A stretch of DNA of 64,000 bases from Labilibaculum antarcticum (GCF_002356295.1 NZ_AP018042.1:1706361-1770360), one strand, 5' to 3'. Positions 18,134-28,332 are shown, counted from the stretch's first letter. Numbers and translations are program-made. Notes: generated by a model from the sequence alone, not told the origin.

Positions 18134-18925
18134 TTATTCTATTAATTCCGTGTTTATTAATTCTTCAATTTTATTGGTAAGATACACAAACTGTTCAACA
18201 GATAATTGTTCTGGCCTTTGAGCCATAATATCATCATCCAGTTTAAGATCTCCCAAAACTGATTTTAAAGAATTCCGTAAAGTTTTCCGGCGTTGATTGA
18301 ACCCGGATTTGACGACTCGGAAAAATAGTCTTTCATCACATGCCAACCTATCAGTCGTATTTCTAACCATACGGATGACCGCAGATTTAACTCTTGGAGG
18401 TGGATCGAAAACTGTTTCACTAACAGTAAATAAATATTCTATATCGTAAAAAGCCTGCATAAGCACGCTTAATATACCGTATGTTTTATTTCCTGGAACA
18501 GCAGCCATTCTTTCAGCTACTTCTTTCTGAATCATACCTACAACCTCAGGAATTTGATCTCGATTTTCCAACACCTTAAAGAAAATTTGAGAAGAGATAT
18601 TATATGGGAAATTCCCAATAATTGCAAAAGGTTCTGAAAATAATTTCGACAAATCATATTTCAGAAAATCATATCTAATTATCCGTTCAGATAATTCAGG
18701 AAATTTCTCATTTAAATAAGCAACAGACTCTCTGTCAATTTCCACAACGTGAGTTTCATACGCCTCTTCTTTAAGCAAATATTGTGTTAAAACACCCATG
18801 CCTGGGCCAATCTCGAGTACTTTCGAAACACCTTCGGCCGTCATACTTGCCACAATTTTTTTGGCTATATTTAGATCTTTTAAAAAATGCTGTCCTAAAT
18901 TCTTTTTCGCCCGAACGTATCCCAT
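18134..18925 (-). CDS. rsmA: 16S rRNA (adenine1518-N6/adenine1519-N6)-dimethyltransferase
   Basis: RsmA (KsgA) dimethylates two adjacent adenosines near the 3' end of 16S rRNA, a late small-subunit maturation step. The 263-residue protein starts with the typical [13 protein letters not shown]. The SAM-binding motif [17 protein letters not shown] (about 36-51) and the catalytic NFPYNISS (motif IV NxPY, about 104-111) follow, and the C-terminal domain contains [13 protein letters not shown]. All expected residues are present. It is the first gene of an rsmA-mgtE pair on the minus strand. Confidence 0.97.
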   Translation of the reverse strand: MGYVRAKKNLGQHFLKDLNIAKKIVASMTAEGVSKVLEIGPGMGVLTQYLLKEEAYETHVVEIDRESVAYLNEKFPELSERIIRYDFLKYDLSKLFSEPFAIIGNFPYNISSQIFFKVLENRDQIPEVVGMIQKEVAERMAAVPGNKTYGILSVLMQAFYDIEYLFTVSETVFDPPPRVKSAVIRMVRNTTDRLACDERLFFRVVKSGFNQRRKTLRNSLKSVLGDLKLDDDIMAQRPEQLSVEQFVYLTNKIEELINTELIE

Positions 18926-19143
18926 ATCCTTCCAATTAATCCCTTTTATATTAGCATCTCAAATTAACAAAAATTAAAAATAGACGCTTTTCAAAGGAGA
19001 TTTCAAACATTTACTTATTTTTGTAGCTTAATTTACTGCTCGGCAAATTTAGGACTTAATACTTGAATCATTGCTTTTCCTTGCCGAAAAATTTAACCTA
19101 AGTTTGTATTTATACAAATACACGTACTCTAAAACCATTAAAA

Positions 19144-20163
19144 TTGAAGAAAAACATCATAAATATCATAAAATTCCTAGTCTTTTTTTCGATTAGTTCC
19201 TTTTTATTCTGGTACGTATATCGCGGACAAAATATAAACGAACTTCTTTTTACCTTAAAAAATGAGGTTAATTACTATTGGATTCTTCTTTCCTTATTTT
19301 TCGGACTTTTAAGCCACATTAGCAGAACCATACGATGGAATATGCTAATCGAATCTTTAGGGAAAAAACCACGAACTATAAATACTTTCTTAGCTGTTAT
19401 GGTTGGTTATTTTGCCAATCTTGCACTTCCAAGAATGGGGGAAATTTCGAGATGCGGGTTAGTTAGTAAGTATGAAAACATTTCTTTTTCGAAATTAGTT
19501 GGAACTGTGGTTCTAGAAAGAGTACTGGATATAATCATGCTATTCATCTTTCTATTAATTGCATTATCAACACAGTTTTCTGTGATATCACATTTCTTCT
19601 CTAACAATCCGGAAGTTAGCTCAAAACTATCCAACGTATTTGCTTCAGCGACCACATTGTATGTTATAGGAGCAATATCTTTGATAATCTGGATTCTTCG
19701 AAAAAAATTCAAAAACACAAACTTATTTAAAAAATTAGACCTAACCTTTTCCAATTTCATGGCCGGTTTTCGTGCCATCAAAGAACTTGATAACAAATGG
19801 TATTTTGTTTTTCACACCATCTTCATTTGGATCATGTACTATTTGATGACATATATCTGTTTCTTTAGTTTTGGCTTCACATCTCACCTTCCCGCTATTG
19901 CCGGATTAACCGTTTTGGTAATGGGAAGTTTCGGAATGATTGCACCCGTACAAGGTGGAATTGGCGCATGGCACTTTATGGTTATTGGGACTCTTTTAGT
20001 TTACCTTCCCGGAGTTGCCAATATTGAAACCATGTCGAAAAGCTTTGCTCTTGTTGTACATGGCGCTCAAACAGCCATGATCATTATTCTTGGTTCATTA
20101 TCGGTAATTGCCTTACCAATAGCGAACAGAAAGCAAAAAAAACTAATAAAGTCTAAAATTTGA
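19144..20163 (+). CDS. Flippase-like / lysylphosphatidylglycerol synthase TM-domain protein
   Basis: This 339-residue integral membrane protein has about eight hydrophobic helices and the pattern of the UPF0104/LPG_synthase_TM family. Landmarks are SHISRTIRWNMLIESLG (about 59-75), VMVGYFANLALPRMGEISR (about 86-104) and GSFGMIAPVQGGIGAWHFM (about 259-277). Members are flippase-like membrane domains; some are fused to lipid aminoacyl transferases, but none is fused here. The start is TTG at 19144, giving MKKNIINIIKFL, because no later ATG precedes helix 1. The stop is separated by a single base from the next ATG, an acetyltransferase-like gene, so the two are almost certainly translated together and may act on the same lipid or surface molecule. 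Confidence 0.8.
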   Translation: MKKNIINIIKFLVFFSISSFLFWYVYRGQNINELLFTLKNEVNYYWILLSLFFGLLSHISRTIRWNMLIESLGKKPRTINTFLAVMVGYFANLALPRMGEISRCGLVSKYENISFSKLVGTVVLERVLDIIMLFIFLLIALSTQFSVISHFFSNNPEVSSKLSNVFASATTLYVIGAISLIIWILRKKFKNTNLFKKLDLTFSNFMAGFRAIKELDNKWYFVFHTIFIWIMYYLMTYICFFSFGFTSHLPAIAGLTVLVMGSFGMIAPVQGGIGAWHFMVIGTLLVYLPGVANIETMSKSFALVVHGAQTAMIIILGSLSVIALPIANRKQKKLIKSKI

Positions 20164-20164
20164 G

Positions 20165-21346
20165 ATGAGTATTGAATTTACAATAATTGAAGTTAGCGAC
20201 CCTCATTCAATAAAAGAATTTATTGAACTTCCGGTAAGACTTTACCGGAACAAAAAAAACTGGGTTCGTCCGCTGGATTCAGACATTGAAAAAGTCTTTG
20301 ATCCGGAAAGAAACAAAATGTTTACTCACGGAGAATGTACTCGCTGGATTCTTCAGGATCGAAATAAGAAAACCATTGGCAGGGTTGCTGCTTTTATCGA
20401 CCACAAGACAAAAGGCACACATGAGCAACCAACAGGAGGCTTGGGTTTTTTTGAATGCATCGACAATAAAGATGTTGCCTTCGCACTATTCGATATTTGC
20501 AAAAACTGGTTAATAGAAAGGCAAATAGAAGCCATGGATGGACCAATTAATTTTGGCGAAAGACATCAATGGTGGGGACTTCATGTTGATGGAGATCACA
20601 AGCCTGTTTATTGCATGCCTTACCACCTTGAATACTATCAGAACTTTTTCGAATCCTACGGATTTCAAGTTTACTTTAAACAATATACTTATCGTGCGAA
20701 ATTCGAACTCGAAAGCTTAAGTGAAATCATAAAATGGAAAGCTACCAGACTTCTCAACAATATTGATTACCAAGTAGTTCATTTCGATAATAACAAGTCA
20801 GACAAACTGATAAAGGATTTTGTACACATCTATAATAAAGCCTGGATAAAAGAAATACCAGGCATTGAAGGCATTTCAGAACATCAAGCCAAAGACCTAT
20901 TTGAAGCTTTAAAACCAATTATGCACGAAAAGCTAATGTGGTTTGCCTATTACAAAGAAGAGCCTATCGGATTCTGGATAATGGTTCCAGACCTAAATGA
21001 GCTTCTTCAACATCTAAATGGTAAAATGAATCTTTACGCAAAAGTCCGATTCCTTTACTATAAGCACATACAAAAAAACAAGAATGCTATTGGCTTAATA
21101 TTTGGGGTGGTTCCTGAATTTCAAAAGCGTGGCATCGAAGCCGCAATGATTTACGAATTCTCCAGATCAGGATTTGACTCCAAATTTCCATTTCTACATT
21201 TAGAATTGAATTGGATTGGTGATTTCAACCCAAGAATGAGTCATTTAATGGAATATACTGGTGCTAAAATTTACAAAACTCATTACACTTACCGAATATT
21301 ATTTGATGAAACCAAAGAATTTAAACGCTCGGTAATAATAAAATAA
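20165..21346 (+). CDS. GNAT-like N-acetyltransferase domain protein (YghO-like)
   Basis: This cytosolic protein of 393 residues resembles the YghO-type family of acyl-CoA N-acyltransferase-fold proteins. The N-terminal half contains PVRLYRNKKNWVRPLDSD (about 25-42), IGRVAAFIDH (about 76-85) and DGPINFGERHQWWGLHVDG (about 122-140). The C-terminal half carries a GNAT-like core (WIMVPDLNELL; LIFGVVPEFQKRGIEAAMIYEF with the acyl-CoA-binding loop, about 315-336). The acceptor is unknown. It starts one base after the flippase-like gene's stop, which suggests a two-gene envelope or lipid-modifying unit. A strong bidirectional terminator begins at its stop codon. Confidence 0.75.
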   Translation: MSIEFTIIEVSDPHSIKEFIELPVRLYRNKKNWVRPLDSDIEKVFDPERNKMFTHGECTRWILQDRNKKTIGRVAAFIDHKTKGTHEQPTGGLGFFECIDNKDVAFALFDICKNWLIERQIEAMDGPINFGERHQWWGLHVDGDHKPVYCMPYHLEYYQNFFESYGFQVYFKQYTYRAKFELESLSEIIKWKATRLLNNIDYQVVHFDNNKSDKLIKDFVHIYNKAWIKEIPGIEGISEHQAKDLFEALKPIMHEKLMWFAYYKEEPIGFWIMVPDLNELLQHLNGKMNLYAKVRFLYYKHIQKNKNAIGLIFGVVPEFQKRGIEAAMIYEFSRSGFDSKFPFLHLELNWIGDFNPRMSHLMEYTGAKIYKTHYTYRILFDETKEFKRSVIIK

Positions 21347-21374
21347 AATGGCTACTCAATTTGAGTAGCCATTT
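21346..21374. terminator. Bidirectional terminator between the acetyltransferase gene and recQ
   Basis: A 14-bp perfect inverted repeat (AAATGGCTACTCAA at 21346-21359, TTGAGTAGCCATTT at 21361-21374) has one base at its centre. T-rich and A-rich flanks allow use by both convergent genes. Confidence 0.85.
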
Positions 21375-21394
21375 CAATATTTTTACAGAATGTG

Positions 21395-23572
21395 TTACAA
21401 TCCATTTTCTGAATGATATACTATTCGCATTAAACGAACATCGCCTTCCGAATAATCCTCTTCTCCTAATTCTTCAAGAGCTTCCTCTATACTATCCGTC
21501 TCAGCTTCATCAAAATATTCTAATATTTCTTCCTGTCGGTCTTCATCAATCTTCTCATCCACATAATAATTCAGACTCAATTTAGTTCCGGAATATACAA
21601 TAGCCTCCATCTCTCTAAGCAAATCAGGAAACTCCATTCCTTTGGCTTCAGCGATATCCTCTAAATCCATTTTACGGTCAACACTTTGAATAATATAAAC
21701 CTTGAATTTTGATTTATCAACTACCGAACGAACCACCATATCTTGCGGTCTTTCTATACCATTCTCCTCAACATGGTTACTTATAAGGCTTACAAACTCC
21801 TTTCCAAATCGCTTTGCTTTACCAGCACCTACCCCTTGAACATGAGACAATTCCTCAATATCAACAGGATAATGAATTGCCATTTCCTCCAATGATGGAT
21901 CTTGAAATACAACATATGGAGGGACTTCTTTTTTCTTAGCTACCTGTCTTCTTAAATCTTTTAACATGGATAATAAAGCCGTATCAACAACTGCAGTGCC
22001 GGCGGCTTTCGTTGCCTCCATATCTACCAGATCAAAATCATGATCATCAGTAAGCATAAACGGCACAGGATTTTCGAGAAACTCATATCCTTGCGGTTTA
22101 AGTTTGATCACACCATACTGCTCAATATCCTTTTCAATTAAAGAATGAACCAACGCCCTACGATAAACCATATTCCAAAAATGTTGATCACGGTCACTAC
22201 CACAACCATACATTTCCAATTCATCATGTTTATATGATTTAATTGAGGAGTTCGATTCACCGGTAAGTACATTAACCAAATGATCGATCTTAAAACGTTC
22301 TTTAACGAGTTTTACTAATTTCAAAGCTTTGATAACAAATTCTTCTCCCTGAAATTCTTTCTTTGGATGCAGGCAATTATCACAACAGCCACAATTCCCA
22401 TCCTCAACCTTTTCGCCAAAGTATTGAAGTAAAATTGTTCGACGACAAATTGCCGATTCTGCGAACGAAACAGTTTCTAACAAAAGTTGTCGTCCTATTT
22501 CTTGCTCTGCAACAGGCTTGCCTTGCATAAACTTTTCAAGCTTCTGAATATCCTTGTAACTATAAAAAGTCAGACATCTTCCTTCGCCACCATCACGACC
22601 AGCTCTTCCTGTTTCTTGGTAATATCCCTCCAAACTCTTTGGTATATCGTAATGAATTACAAATCGTACATCAGGCTTATCAATCCCCATTCCAAAAGCA
22701 ATCGTAGCAACCACAACATCCACATCCTCCATCAAAAACTTATCCTGATTTCCAGAACGAGTCGAAGAATCCATTCCTGCATGATAACCGACTGCTTTTA
22801 TCCCATTCACCTGCAAAGTCTCGGTTAATTCCTCAACCTTTTTACGACTTAAACAGTATATAATTCCTGATTTACCAGCATTTCCGCGAATAAACTTTAT
22901 AATATCCCTTGTGGCATTTACTTTCGGACGTACCTCGTAGTATAAGTTTGGACGGTTAAATGATGATTTAAAAACCAATGCATCCAACATTCCTAAATTC
23001 TTTTGGATATCGTGCTGTACCTTAGGAGTTGCCGTAGCTGTAAGCGCAATTATCGGGCCCGCTCCAATTTCATTAACAATTGAACGAATCTTCCTATACT
23101 CAGGTCTAAAATCATGCCCCCACTCAGAAATACAATGAGCCTCATCAACAGCATAAAACGAAATTTTAACCTGTTTTAGAAACTCTATATTACTTTCCTT
23201 TGTTAACGATTCCGGAGCTACATATAAAAGTTTAGTTGTACCTTCCAGAACATCTTCTTTCACTTTTAAAGTAGCTGATTTGGACAGAGACGAATTCAAA
23301 AAATGAGCTACACCATCATCCTCACAAAAATTCCTCATTGCATCTACCTGATTCTTCATCAGAGCGATCAATGGGGATATTACAATTGCTGTACCCCCCA
23401 GCATTAGTGAAGGCAATTGATAACACAACGACTTTCCTCCACCTGTGGGCATTAACACAAACGTGTCGTTACCACTTAAAATATTTTGAATTACTGGTTC
23501 TTGATTTCCCTTAAAATTCTCGAATCCAAAATACTTCTTTAAATTAGTTGATAATTCAAAGTTCTTTCCCAT
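21395..23572 (-). CDS. recQ: ATP-dependent DNA helicase RecQ
   Basis: RecQ unwinds duplex and structured DNA 3' to 5' in recombinational repair. The 725-residue protein has helicase motif I TGGGKSLCYQLP, the DEAH box DEAHCISEWGHDFRPEY, motif V/VI segments (AFGMGIDKPDVRFVIHYD, YYQETGRAGRDG), a zinc-binding RQC region (four cysteines in CRR...CGCCDNC) and an HRDC domain near PPYVVFQDPSLEEMA. An acidic C-terminal tail of about 60 residues is added. ATG 23572 is chosen as start. The in-frame TTG at 23599 is itself the end of a TATTTTTG -7 box, so it would lie upstream of the transcript. Confidence 0.95.
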   Translation of the reverse strand: MGKNFELSTNLKKYFGFENFKGNQEPVIQNILSGNDTFVLMPTGGGKSLCYQLPSLMLGGTAIVISPLIALMKNQVDAMRNFCEDDGVAHFLNSSLSKSATLKVKEDVLEGTTKLLYVAPESLTKESNIEFLKQVKISFYAVDEAHCISEWGHDFRPEYRKIRSIVNEIGAGPIIALTATATPKVQHDIQKNLGMLDALVFKSSFNRPNLYYEVRPKVNATRDIIKFIRGNAGKSGIIYCLSRKKVEELTETLQVNGIKAVGYHAGMDSSTRSGNQDKFLMEDVDVVVATIAFGMGIDKPDVRFVIHYDIPKSLEGYYQETGRAGRDGGEGRCLTFYSYKDIQKLEKFMQGKPVAEQEIGRQLLLETVSFAESAICRRTILLQYFGEKVEDGNCGCCDNCLHPKKEFQGEEFVIKALKLVKLVKERFKIDHLVNVLTGESNSSIKSYKHDELEMYGCGSDRDQHFWNMVYRRALVHSLIEKDIEQYGVIKLKPQGYEFLENPVPFMLTDDHDFDLVDMEATKAAGTAVVDTALLSMLKDLRRQVAKKKEVPPYVVFQDPSLEEMAIHYPVDIEELSHVQGVGAGKAKRFGKEFVSLISNHVEENGIERPQDMVVRSVVDKSKFKVYIIQSVDRKMDLEDIAEAKGMEFPDLLREMEAIVYSGTKLSLNYYVDEKIDEDRQEEILEYFDEAETDSIEEALEELGEEDYSEGDVRLMRIVYHSENGL

Positions 23573-23596
23573 GTCTTTAATTGATATGCTTTTCCC

Positions 23597-23604
23597 CAAA
23601 AATA
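23597..23604 (-). promoter_or_regulatory. -7 box for recQ
   Basis: On the minus strand this reads TATTTTTG, matching TAnnTTTG. It ends 24 nt before the chosen ATG (23572). Confidence 0.5.
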
Positions 23605-23700
23605 TATGCGGTTTGCTAAATTAACATTTTACCTAACAACCTAAAAATTTTTAAATGGCAATTTTCACATCACCATTCATTCCCGTATTACAAATTTCTA

Positions 23701-23708
23701 TACTTTTG
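23701..23708 (+). promoter_or_regulatory. Candidate -7 box for kdsD
   Basis: TACTTTTG matches TAnnTTTG and lies 129 nt upstream of the kdsD TTG start. No clear -33 box is seen. Confidence 0.35.
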
Positions 23709-23837
23709 TACTTTAAATTTAGTTAAACACTTGTACATTTCAAAACGAAATCAGCATTTAACAGATTTTAACTGAATAGTACAGATTCATTTATCTGAGT
23801 TTAACTAGCTTTGCTCATTCAATAAAAAACACAAGAT

Positions 23838-24806
23838 TTGAAGCCTACATACGATATTAAACAAATTGCAATAAATACGATTTCTGAAGAGGAAAAAACC
23901 ATTGGTCAGCTAAAAAACTATATTGATGGAGATTTCGTTAATGCCGTTGAACTAATCCTAAAAAGCAAAGGAAGAGTTATAATTACAGGGATTGGCAAGA
24001 GTGCAAACATTGCAAATAAAATAGTAGCAACATTAAACTCAACAGGCACACCTGCTTTATTCATGCATGCTGCTGATGCTATTCATGGGGATTTAGGGAT
24101 GATTCTACCAGATGACATCATCATCTGCATATCAAAAAGCGGAAGCACTCCTGAAATCAAAGTTTTAGTACCACTCATCAAAAACATGGGGAATACCCTA
24201 ATTGCAATGGTGTCGGGATTGGATTCTTTCCTTGCAAAAGAAGCCGACTATGTTTTGAAAGCTGTTGTTGAAAAAGAAGCCGACCCAAATAATCTGGCAC
24301 CAACAAATTCAACAACTGCACAATTAGTCCTTGGCGATGCTTTGGCTGTTTCATTATTAGAATGCAGACAATTTACCAGTCAGGATTTTGCGAAATATCA
24401 CCCGGGTGGAGCACTTGGCAAAAAACTATATTTAAGAGTAAATGACCTTTACGGAAAGGAGCTCCCTCCAAAAGTATCCGAAGAAGAAAGTATTCGTCCA
24501 ATCATTCTTGAAATATCTTCTAAAAGAATGGGAGCTACTGCTGTAGTAAATAAAGATGATGAACTTGTTGGAATAATCACAGATGGTGACCTTCGTAGAA
24601 TGCTGGAACAAAATGAGGATGTGAGTAAATTAATTGCTCGTGACATTATGTCTTTAAAGCCAAAGACAATCGATCCTGACTCACTTGCCATTAATGCATT
24701 TCATCTAATGGAAGACAACAACATCACTCAGCTTGCTGTTATTCAAAACAAAAAATATGTGGGTATGATTCATCTACATGACATCTTAAAAGAAGGAATT
24801 GTCTAA
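23838..24806 (+). CDS. kdsD: D-arabinose 5-phosphate isomerase (KpsF/GutQ family)
   Basis: KdsD converts ribulose 5-phosphate to arabinose 5-phosphate, the first step towards Kdo of the lipopolysaccharide core. The 322-residue protein has a SIS domain (about 30-200, with VIITGIGKSANIANKIVATL, the HAADAIHGDLGM segment, ICISKSGSTPEIK and LAPTNSTTAQLVLGDALAV). Two CBS motifs follow (about 210-322). Length and order match E. coli KdsD (328). The start must be TTG at 23838, since no ATG precedes the conserved N-terminus. It is followed by tatC after 26 nt and lies in a cluster with lptB, consistent with envelope biogenesis. Confidence 0.93.
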   Translation: MKPTYDIKQIAINTISEEEKTIGQLKNYIDGDFVNAVELILKSKGRVIITGIGKSANIANKIVATLNSTGTPALFMHAADAIHGDLGMILPDDIIICISKSGSTPEIKVLVPLIKNMGNTLIAMVSGLDSFLAKEADYVLKAVVEKEADPNNLAPTNSTTAQLVLGDALAVSLLECRQFTSQDFAKYHPGGALGKKLYLRVNDLYGKELPPKVSEEESIRPIILEISSKRMGATAVVNKDDELVGIITDGDLRRMLEQNEDVSKLIARDIMSLKPKTIDPDSLAINAFHLMEDNNITQLAVIQNKKYVGMIHLHDILKEGIV

Positions 24807-24832
24807 CTTGGCAAAATTAGAAAATTATAACT

Positions 24833-25663
24833 ATGTCAGATTCAGATAAAGAAGCAACGAAAGAAGAAAACCAAATGAGTTTTCTGGAACATTTAGAAGA
24901 ACTAAGATGGCATTTAATGCGATCCGTTATTGCTGTAATGGTTTTTGCTATAGGTGCTTTTATCTTTTATGATTTTATTTTCAATGTTCTAATTCTGGCA
25001 CCTAAAAACCCCGAATTCTTCACCAATAAAATGTTTTTCATCTTATCTGAATACACAGGAGTTGAGTCTCTGAAAATTAACAGACATCCATTTCAGATTA
25101 TAAATATTAACATGGCCGGGCAATTTGCAACACACATTAGTGTTTCATTAGTAATTGGAATAATTGCCAGCTTCCCATATATCTTTTATGAATTCTGGAG
25201 TTTTTTAAAACCAGCATTGTACGATAACGAAAAGAAACACGCAAGAGGATCAATTTTTTACACCTCATTTTTGTTTGCACTTGGAATTCTATTTGGCTAC
25301 TATATAATAACCCCACTATCCGTTCATTTCTTGGGATCTTACAGTGTAAGCGATCAGGTTTTGAATCAAATTAACCTAACATCCTACATTTCATCTATCA
25401 CTTCAATTGTTTTGGCAGGAGGAGTCATTTTTGAGCTACCAGTTCTTATTTTCTTTTTAAGCAAAATAGGATTGGTTTCCCCTGAGTTTTTAAAAAAACA
25501 CAGGAAACATTCAGTGGTTTTAATTCTTATTCTTTCTGCAATAATCACCCCACCTGATATTTTCAGTCAGGTATTGGTTTGTCTACCACTGCTGTTGCTT
25601 TACGAAATTGGAATTAAAATCTCAAAGCGAGTTCAAAAAAACCAACTGGCTAATTTGGAGTAA
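24833..25663 (+). CDS. tatC: Sec-independent (Tat) translocase subunit TatC
   Basis: TatC is the inner-membrane receptor that recognises twin-arginine signal peptides of folded proteins. The 276-residue protein has six hydrophobic helices. It has the typical start FLEHLEELRWHLMRSV (about 18-33), the conserved FWSFLKPALYDNEKKHA (about 122-138, with the signal-binding Glu region) and the late ITPPDIFSQVLVCLPLLLLYEIG. It lies 26 nt after kdsD. The tatA/B genes are not in the window. Its presence shows the cell has a Tat system, although the molybdoenzyme at 57-59 kb shows no Tat signal. Confidence 0.95.
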   Translation: MSDSDKEATKEENQMSFLEHLEELRWHLMRSVIAVMVFAIGAFIFYDFIFNVLILAPKNPEFFTNKMFFILSEYTGVESLKINRHPFQIININMAGQFATHISVSLVIGIIASFPYIFYEFWSFLKPALYDNEKKHARGSIFYTSFLFALGILFGYYIITPLSVHFLGSYSVSDQVLNQINLTSYISSITSIVLAGGVIFELPVLIFFLSKIGLVSPEFLKKHRKHSVVLILILSAIITPPDIFSQVLVCLPLLLLYEIGIKISKRVQKNQLANLE

Positions 25664-25741
25664 ACAATTACGCAGTTTATTTTTATTATCACTCAGCTCA
25701 AGTTCTGATCAATTAATCCGAGCTATCACGATTGTATACTT

Positions 25742-28258
25742 ATGATACCGAATTTAAAAAAGGGATATTTATTGCTTGCCATTCTTGTGTTTTCAGGTTT
25801 TGGTTACTCTAGCTTGGCACAAGTTACCAAGATAAGAGGCAGGATAACTGATTCGGAAACGAAAGAACCCCTGCCATTTGTAAATATTGCCTTTAAAGGA
25901 ACCACAATAGGAACAACATCAGATTTTGATGGTCAGTATTTTTTAGAAACCAGGACTCCATCAGATTCACTACACATCTCTTTTGTTGGATATAAGGAGC
26001 AAGCATTTATCATTCAAAAAGAAAGCTTTCAAACCTTAAATGTGGAATTAAAACCTGAAGCTTTTGACTTGGAAGAAATTATTGTTACTCCTGGTGAAAA
26101 TCCAGCTCACATCCTTCTTCGAAAAATTATCGCTAAAAAGGAGGACAACAATCCATCTCGTTTTGATTCGTACCAATATGAATCTTACACAAAAATGGAA
26201 ATGGATTTGAACAACATCAAAGATGATTTTAAAAATAAAAAAATCATGCGTCCATTTCAATTCGTCTTTAACTACATGGACACTTCGGTGATAACCGGAA
26301 AAGCTTACCTTCCTGTTTTCATCACAGAATCCCTTTCTGATTACTATTTTCAGAAAAAGCCAAAAATGGAAAGGGAAGTAATAAAAGCCTCCCAAATGTC
26401 GGGGATAAAAGACAATGCAAGCTTGGCACAGTTTACAGGAAAACTTCATCAAAACGTGAATATTTACGACAATTTTATTGATCTTTTCAATATGGGTTTT
26501 GTAAGTCCTATTGCAGATGGAGGCCTTCGATATTACAAGTACTACCTAACCGACAGTGCATACAGGGATGGTAATTGGTGCTATCATATGTCATATAAGC
26601 CGAAAAGAAAACAGGAACCAACTTTCGTTGGCGATTTTTGGGTGGCCGATACGACTTTTGCCATTCAGAACATGCAAATGCGTATTGCAAAAGACGTTAA
26701 TTTAAACTGGGTAAAAGATTTGGTTAGCAATAACGAATATCAAAAGCTAAACGATAGCACCTGGTTCTTAAAAAAACAAAACCTTTTTGTTGATTTCATG
26801 ATCAGCGAAAAAGATTCGACCAAACAAATGGGCTTTTTTGGAAGAAAAACGATTTCTTACAAAAATGTAATACTAAACCAACCTTTAAAAGAAGAAGTTA
26901 TTAAGCTTGACAATAATGTTATTGTTGAAGAAACGGCCCTCACACAATCTAAAACCTATTGGGATAACGCACGTCCCTTTACATTATCAGAACGGGAATC
27001 AAACATATACTCTATGGTTGACTCCATCCAAAACGTGCCCTTATACAGAAATATAATTGATGTCATCCAAACATTTGTCACAGGCTATTACGTGAAAGGA
27101 AAATTTGAATACGGGCCCTATTACAAACTTTATAGCTTTAACGAAATTGAGGGAAACAGATTCATGTTTGGAGGAAGAACTTCAAACGAATTCAGCACCA
27201 AGATAATGTTTAACGGGCATTTAGCTTACGGTGATAAAGACAATAAGCTCAAATATGGATTGGGCTTTCTTTACATGATTAATAAGCTACCGAGAGAAAC
27301 TTTCGGAGTGCAATACAAGCATGACATCCAACAATTAGGAAAAAGTCCAAATGCATTTACCGAAGGGAATATTCTATCCTCTCTTTTAAAACGAAACCCA
27401 AACAATAAGTTGACCATGGTAAATCAACTAGAAACTCATTACGAAAAAGAATGGTCTCAAGGATTTTCCAACACTCTGAAATTTCGATATCGTGATATTA
27501 CTCCAACCGAATATGTTCCATTTAAAGCTCCTGATGTAAGCGAAGGCATACCTGTTTCAGGAATAACATCTTCCGAAATTGAGCTAAGGACAAGATTCAC
27601 AAGAAACGAAAGGGTAATAATGGGTGAATTTGAAAGAGTCCATCTGGGTGGACCATTCCCTATATTCAACCTTTATCTTACCATGGGCATGAAAAATGTA
27701 TTCGGTTCTAATCATGAATATCAAAAAATAGATTTAAGCATCGAACACACAGTTGAACTACCTCCTTTGGGTAATTTATACTTTCTGCTTAGTGCGGGAA
27801 AATTATTTGGCAAAGTTCCATATCCTCTTCTTCATCTGCACGAGGGAAATGAAACCTATGCTTTCGACCCTTACGCATTTAACATGATGAACTATTACGA
27901 ATTCACAAGCGATCAGTACGTTAGTTTATTTGTTGAGCATCATTTTAACGGGCTCATTCTTAATAGAATTCCATTATTCAGAAAATTAAACTGGAGAACC
28001 GTTGTTTCCGGGAAAGGATTAATTGGAAGTTTAAGCGACAAAAACAATGGTTCTTTGCCTAACACACAAGCAAAAATGATTTTCCCTGATGGACTATCAG
28101 ATGTGAGTAAACCATATTTTGAAGCAAGTGTAGGAATTGAAAACATATTTAAATTTATTCGAATTGATGCCATGTGGCGATTGAACCATTTGGAGGATAA
28201 TCCATATCAGGATTTTGAAAATTTCGGAATACGAGCCATGTTCCAATTTACTTTTTAA
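25742..28258 (+). CDS. DUF5686 / carboxypeptidase-regulatory-like outer membrane protein
   Basis: This large 838-residue protein is typical of Bacteroidota. A signal peptide (about 1-27, ending SSLAQ) is followed by a CarboxypepD_reg-like beta-sandwich (about 30-112: IRGRITDSETKEPLPFVNIA, GTTSDFDGQYFL, ISFVGYKEQ). The DUF5686 region follows (about 113-838), ending as an outer-membrane beta-barrel with a terminal aromatic residue (MFQFTF). The molecular role is not known to me. It is presumably an envelope protein, in line with its neighbours kdsD, tatC and lptB. It starts 78 nt after tatC. Confidence 0.85.
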   Translation: MIPNLKKGYLLLAILVFSGFGYSSLAQVTKIRGRITDSETKEPLPFVNIAFKGTTIGTTSDFDGQYFLETRTPSDSLHISFVGYKEQAFIIQKESFQTLNVELKPEAFDLEEIIVTPGENPAHILLRKIIAKKEDNNPSRFDSYQYESYTKMEMDLNNIKDDFKNKKIMRPFQFVFNYMDTSVITGKAYLPVFITESLSDYYFQKKPKMEREVIKASQMSGIKDNASLAQFTGKLHQNVNIYDNFIDLFNMGFVSPIADGGLRYYKYYLTDSAYRDGNWCYHMSYKPKRKQEPTFVGDFWVADTTFAIQNMQMRIAKDVNLNWVKDLVSNNEYQKLNDSTWFLKKQNLFVDFMISEKDSTKQMGFFGRKTISYKNVILNQPLKEEVIKLDNNVIVEETALTQSKTYWDNARPFTLSERESNIYSMVDSIQNVPLYRNIIDVIQTFVTGYYVKGKFEYGPYYKLYSFNEIEGNRFMFGGRTSNEFSTKIMFNGHLAYGDKDNKLKYGLGFLYMINKLPRETFGVQYKHDIQQLGKSPNAFTEGNILSSLLKRNPNNKLTMVNQLETHYEKEWSQGFSNTLKFRYRDITPTEYVPFKAPDVSEGIPVSGITSSEIELRTRFTRNERVIMGEFERVHLGGPFPIFNLYLTMGMKNVFGSNHEYQKIDLSIEHTVELPPLGNLYFLLSAGKLFGKVPYPLLHLHEGNETYAFDPYAFNMMNYYEFTSDQYVSLFVEHHFNGLILNRIPLFRKLNWRTVVSGKGLIGSLSDKNNGSLPNTQAKMIFPDGLSDVSKPYFEASVGIENIFKFIRIDAMWRLNHLEDNPYQDFENFGIRAMFQFTF

Positions 28259-28324
28259 TAATCAGATCAAATTACACATCCATAGTGAACTTCTGTGCAG
28301 AGTTTAATTCTCACAGATCTTTTC

Positions 28325-28332
28325 TATATTTG
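28325..28332 (+). promoter_or_regulatory. -7 box for lptB
   Basis: TATATTTG matches TAnnTTTG exactly and lies 33 nt upstream of the lptB ATG. A loose T-rich -33 region (GTTTAA) lies about 20 nt further upstream. Confidence 0.55.
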
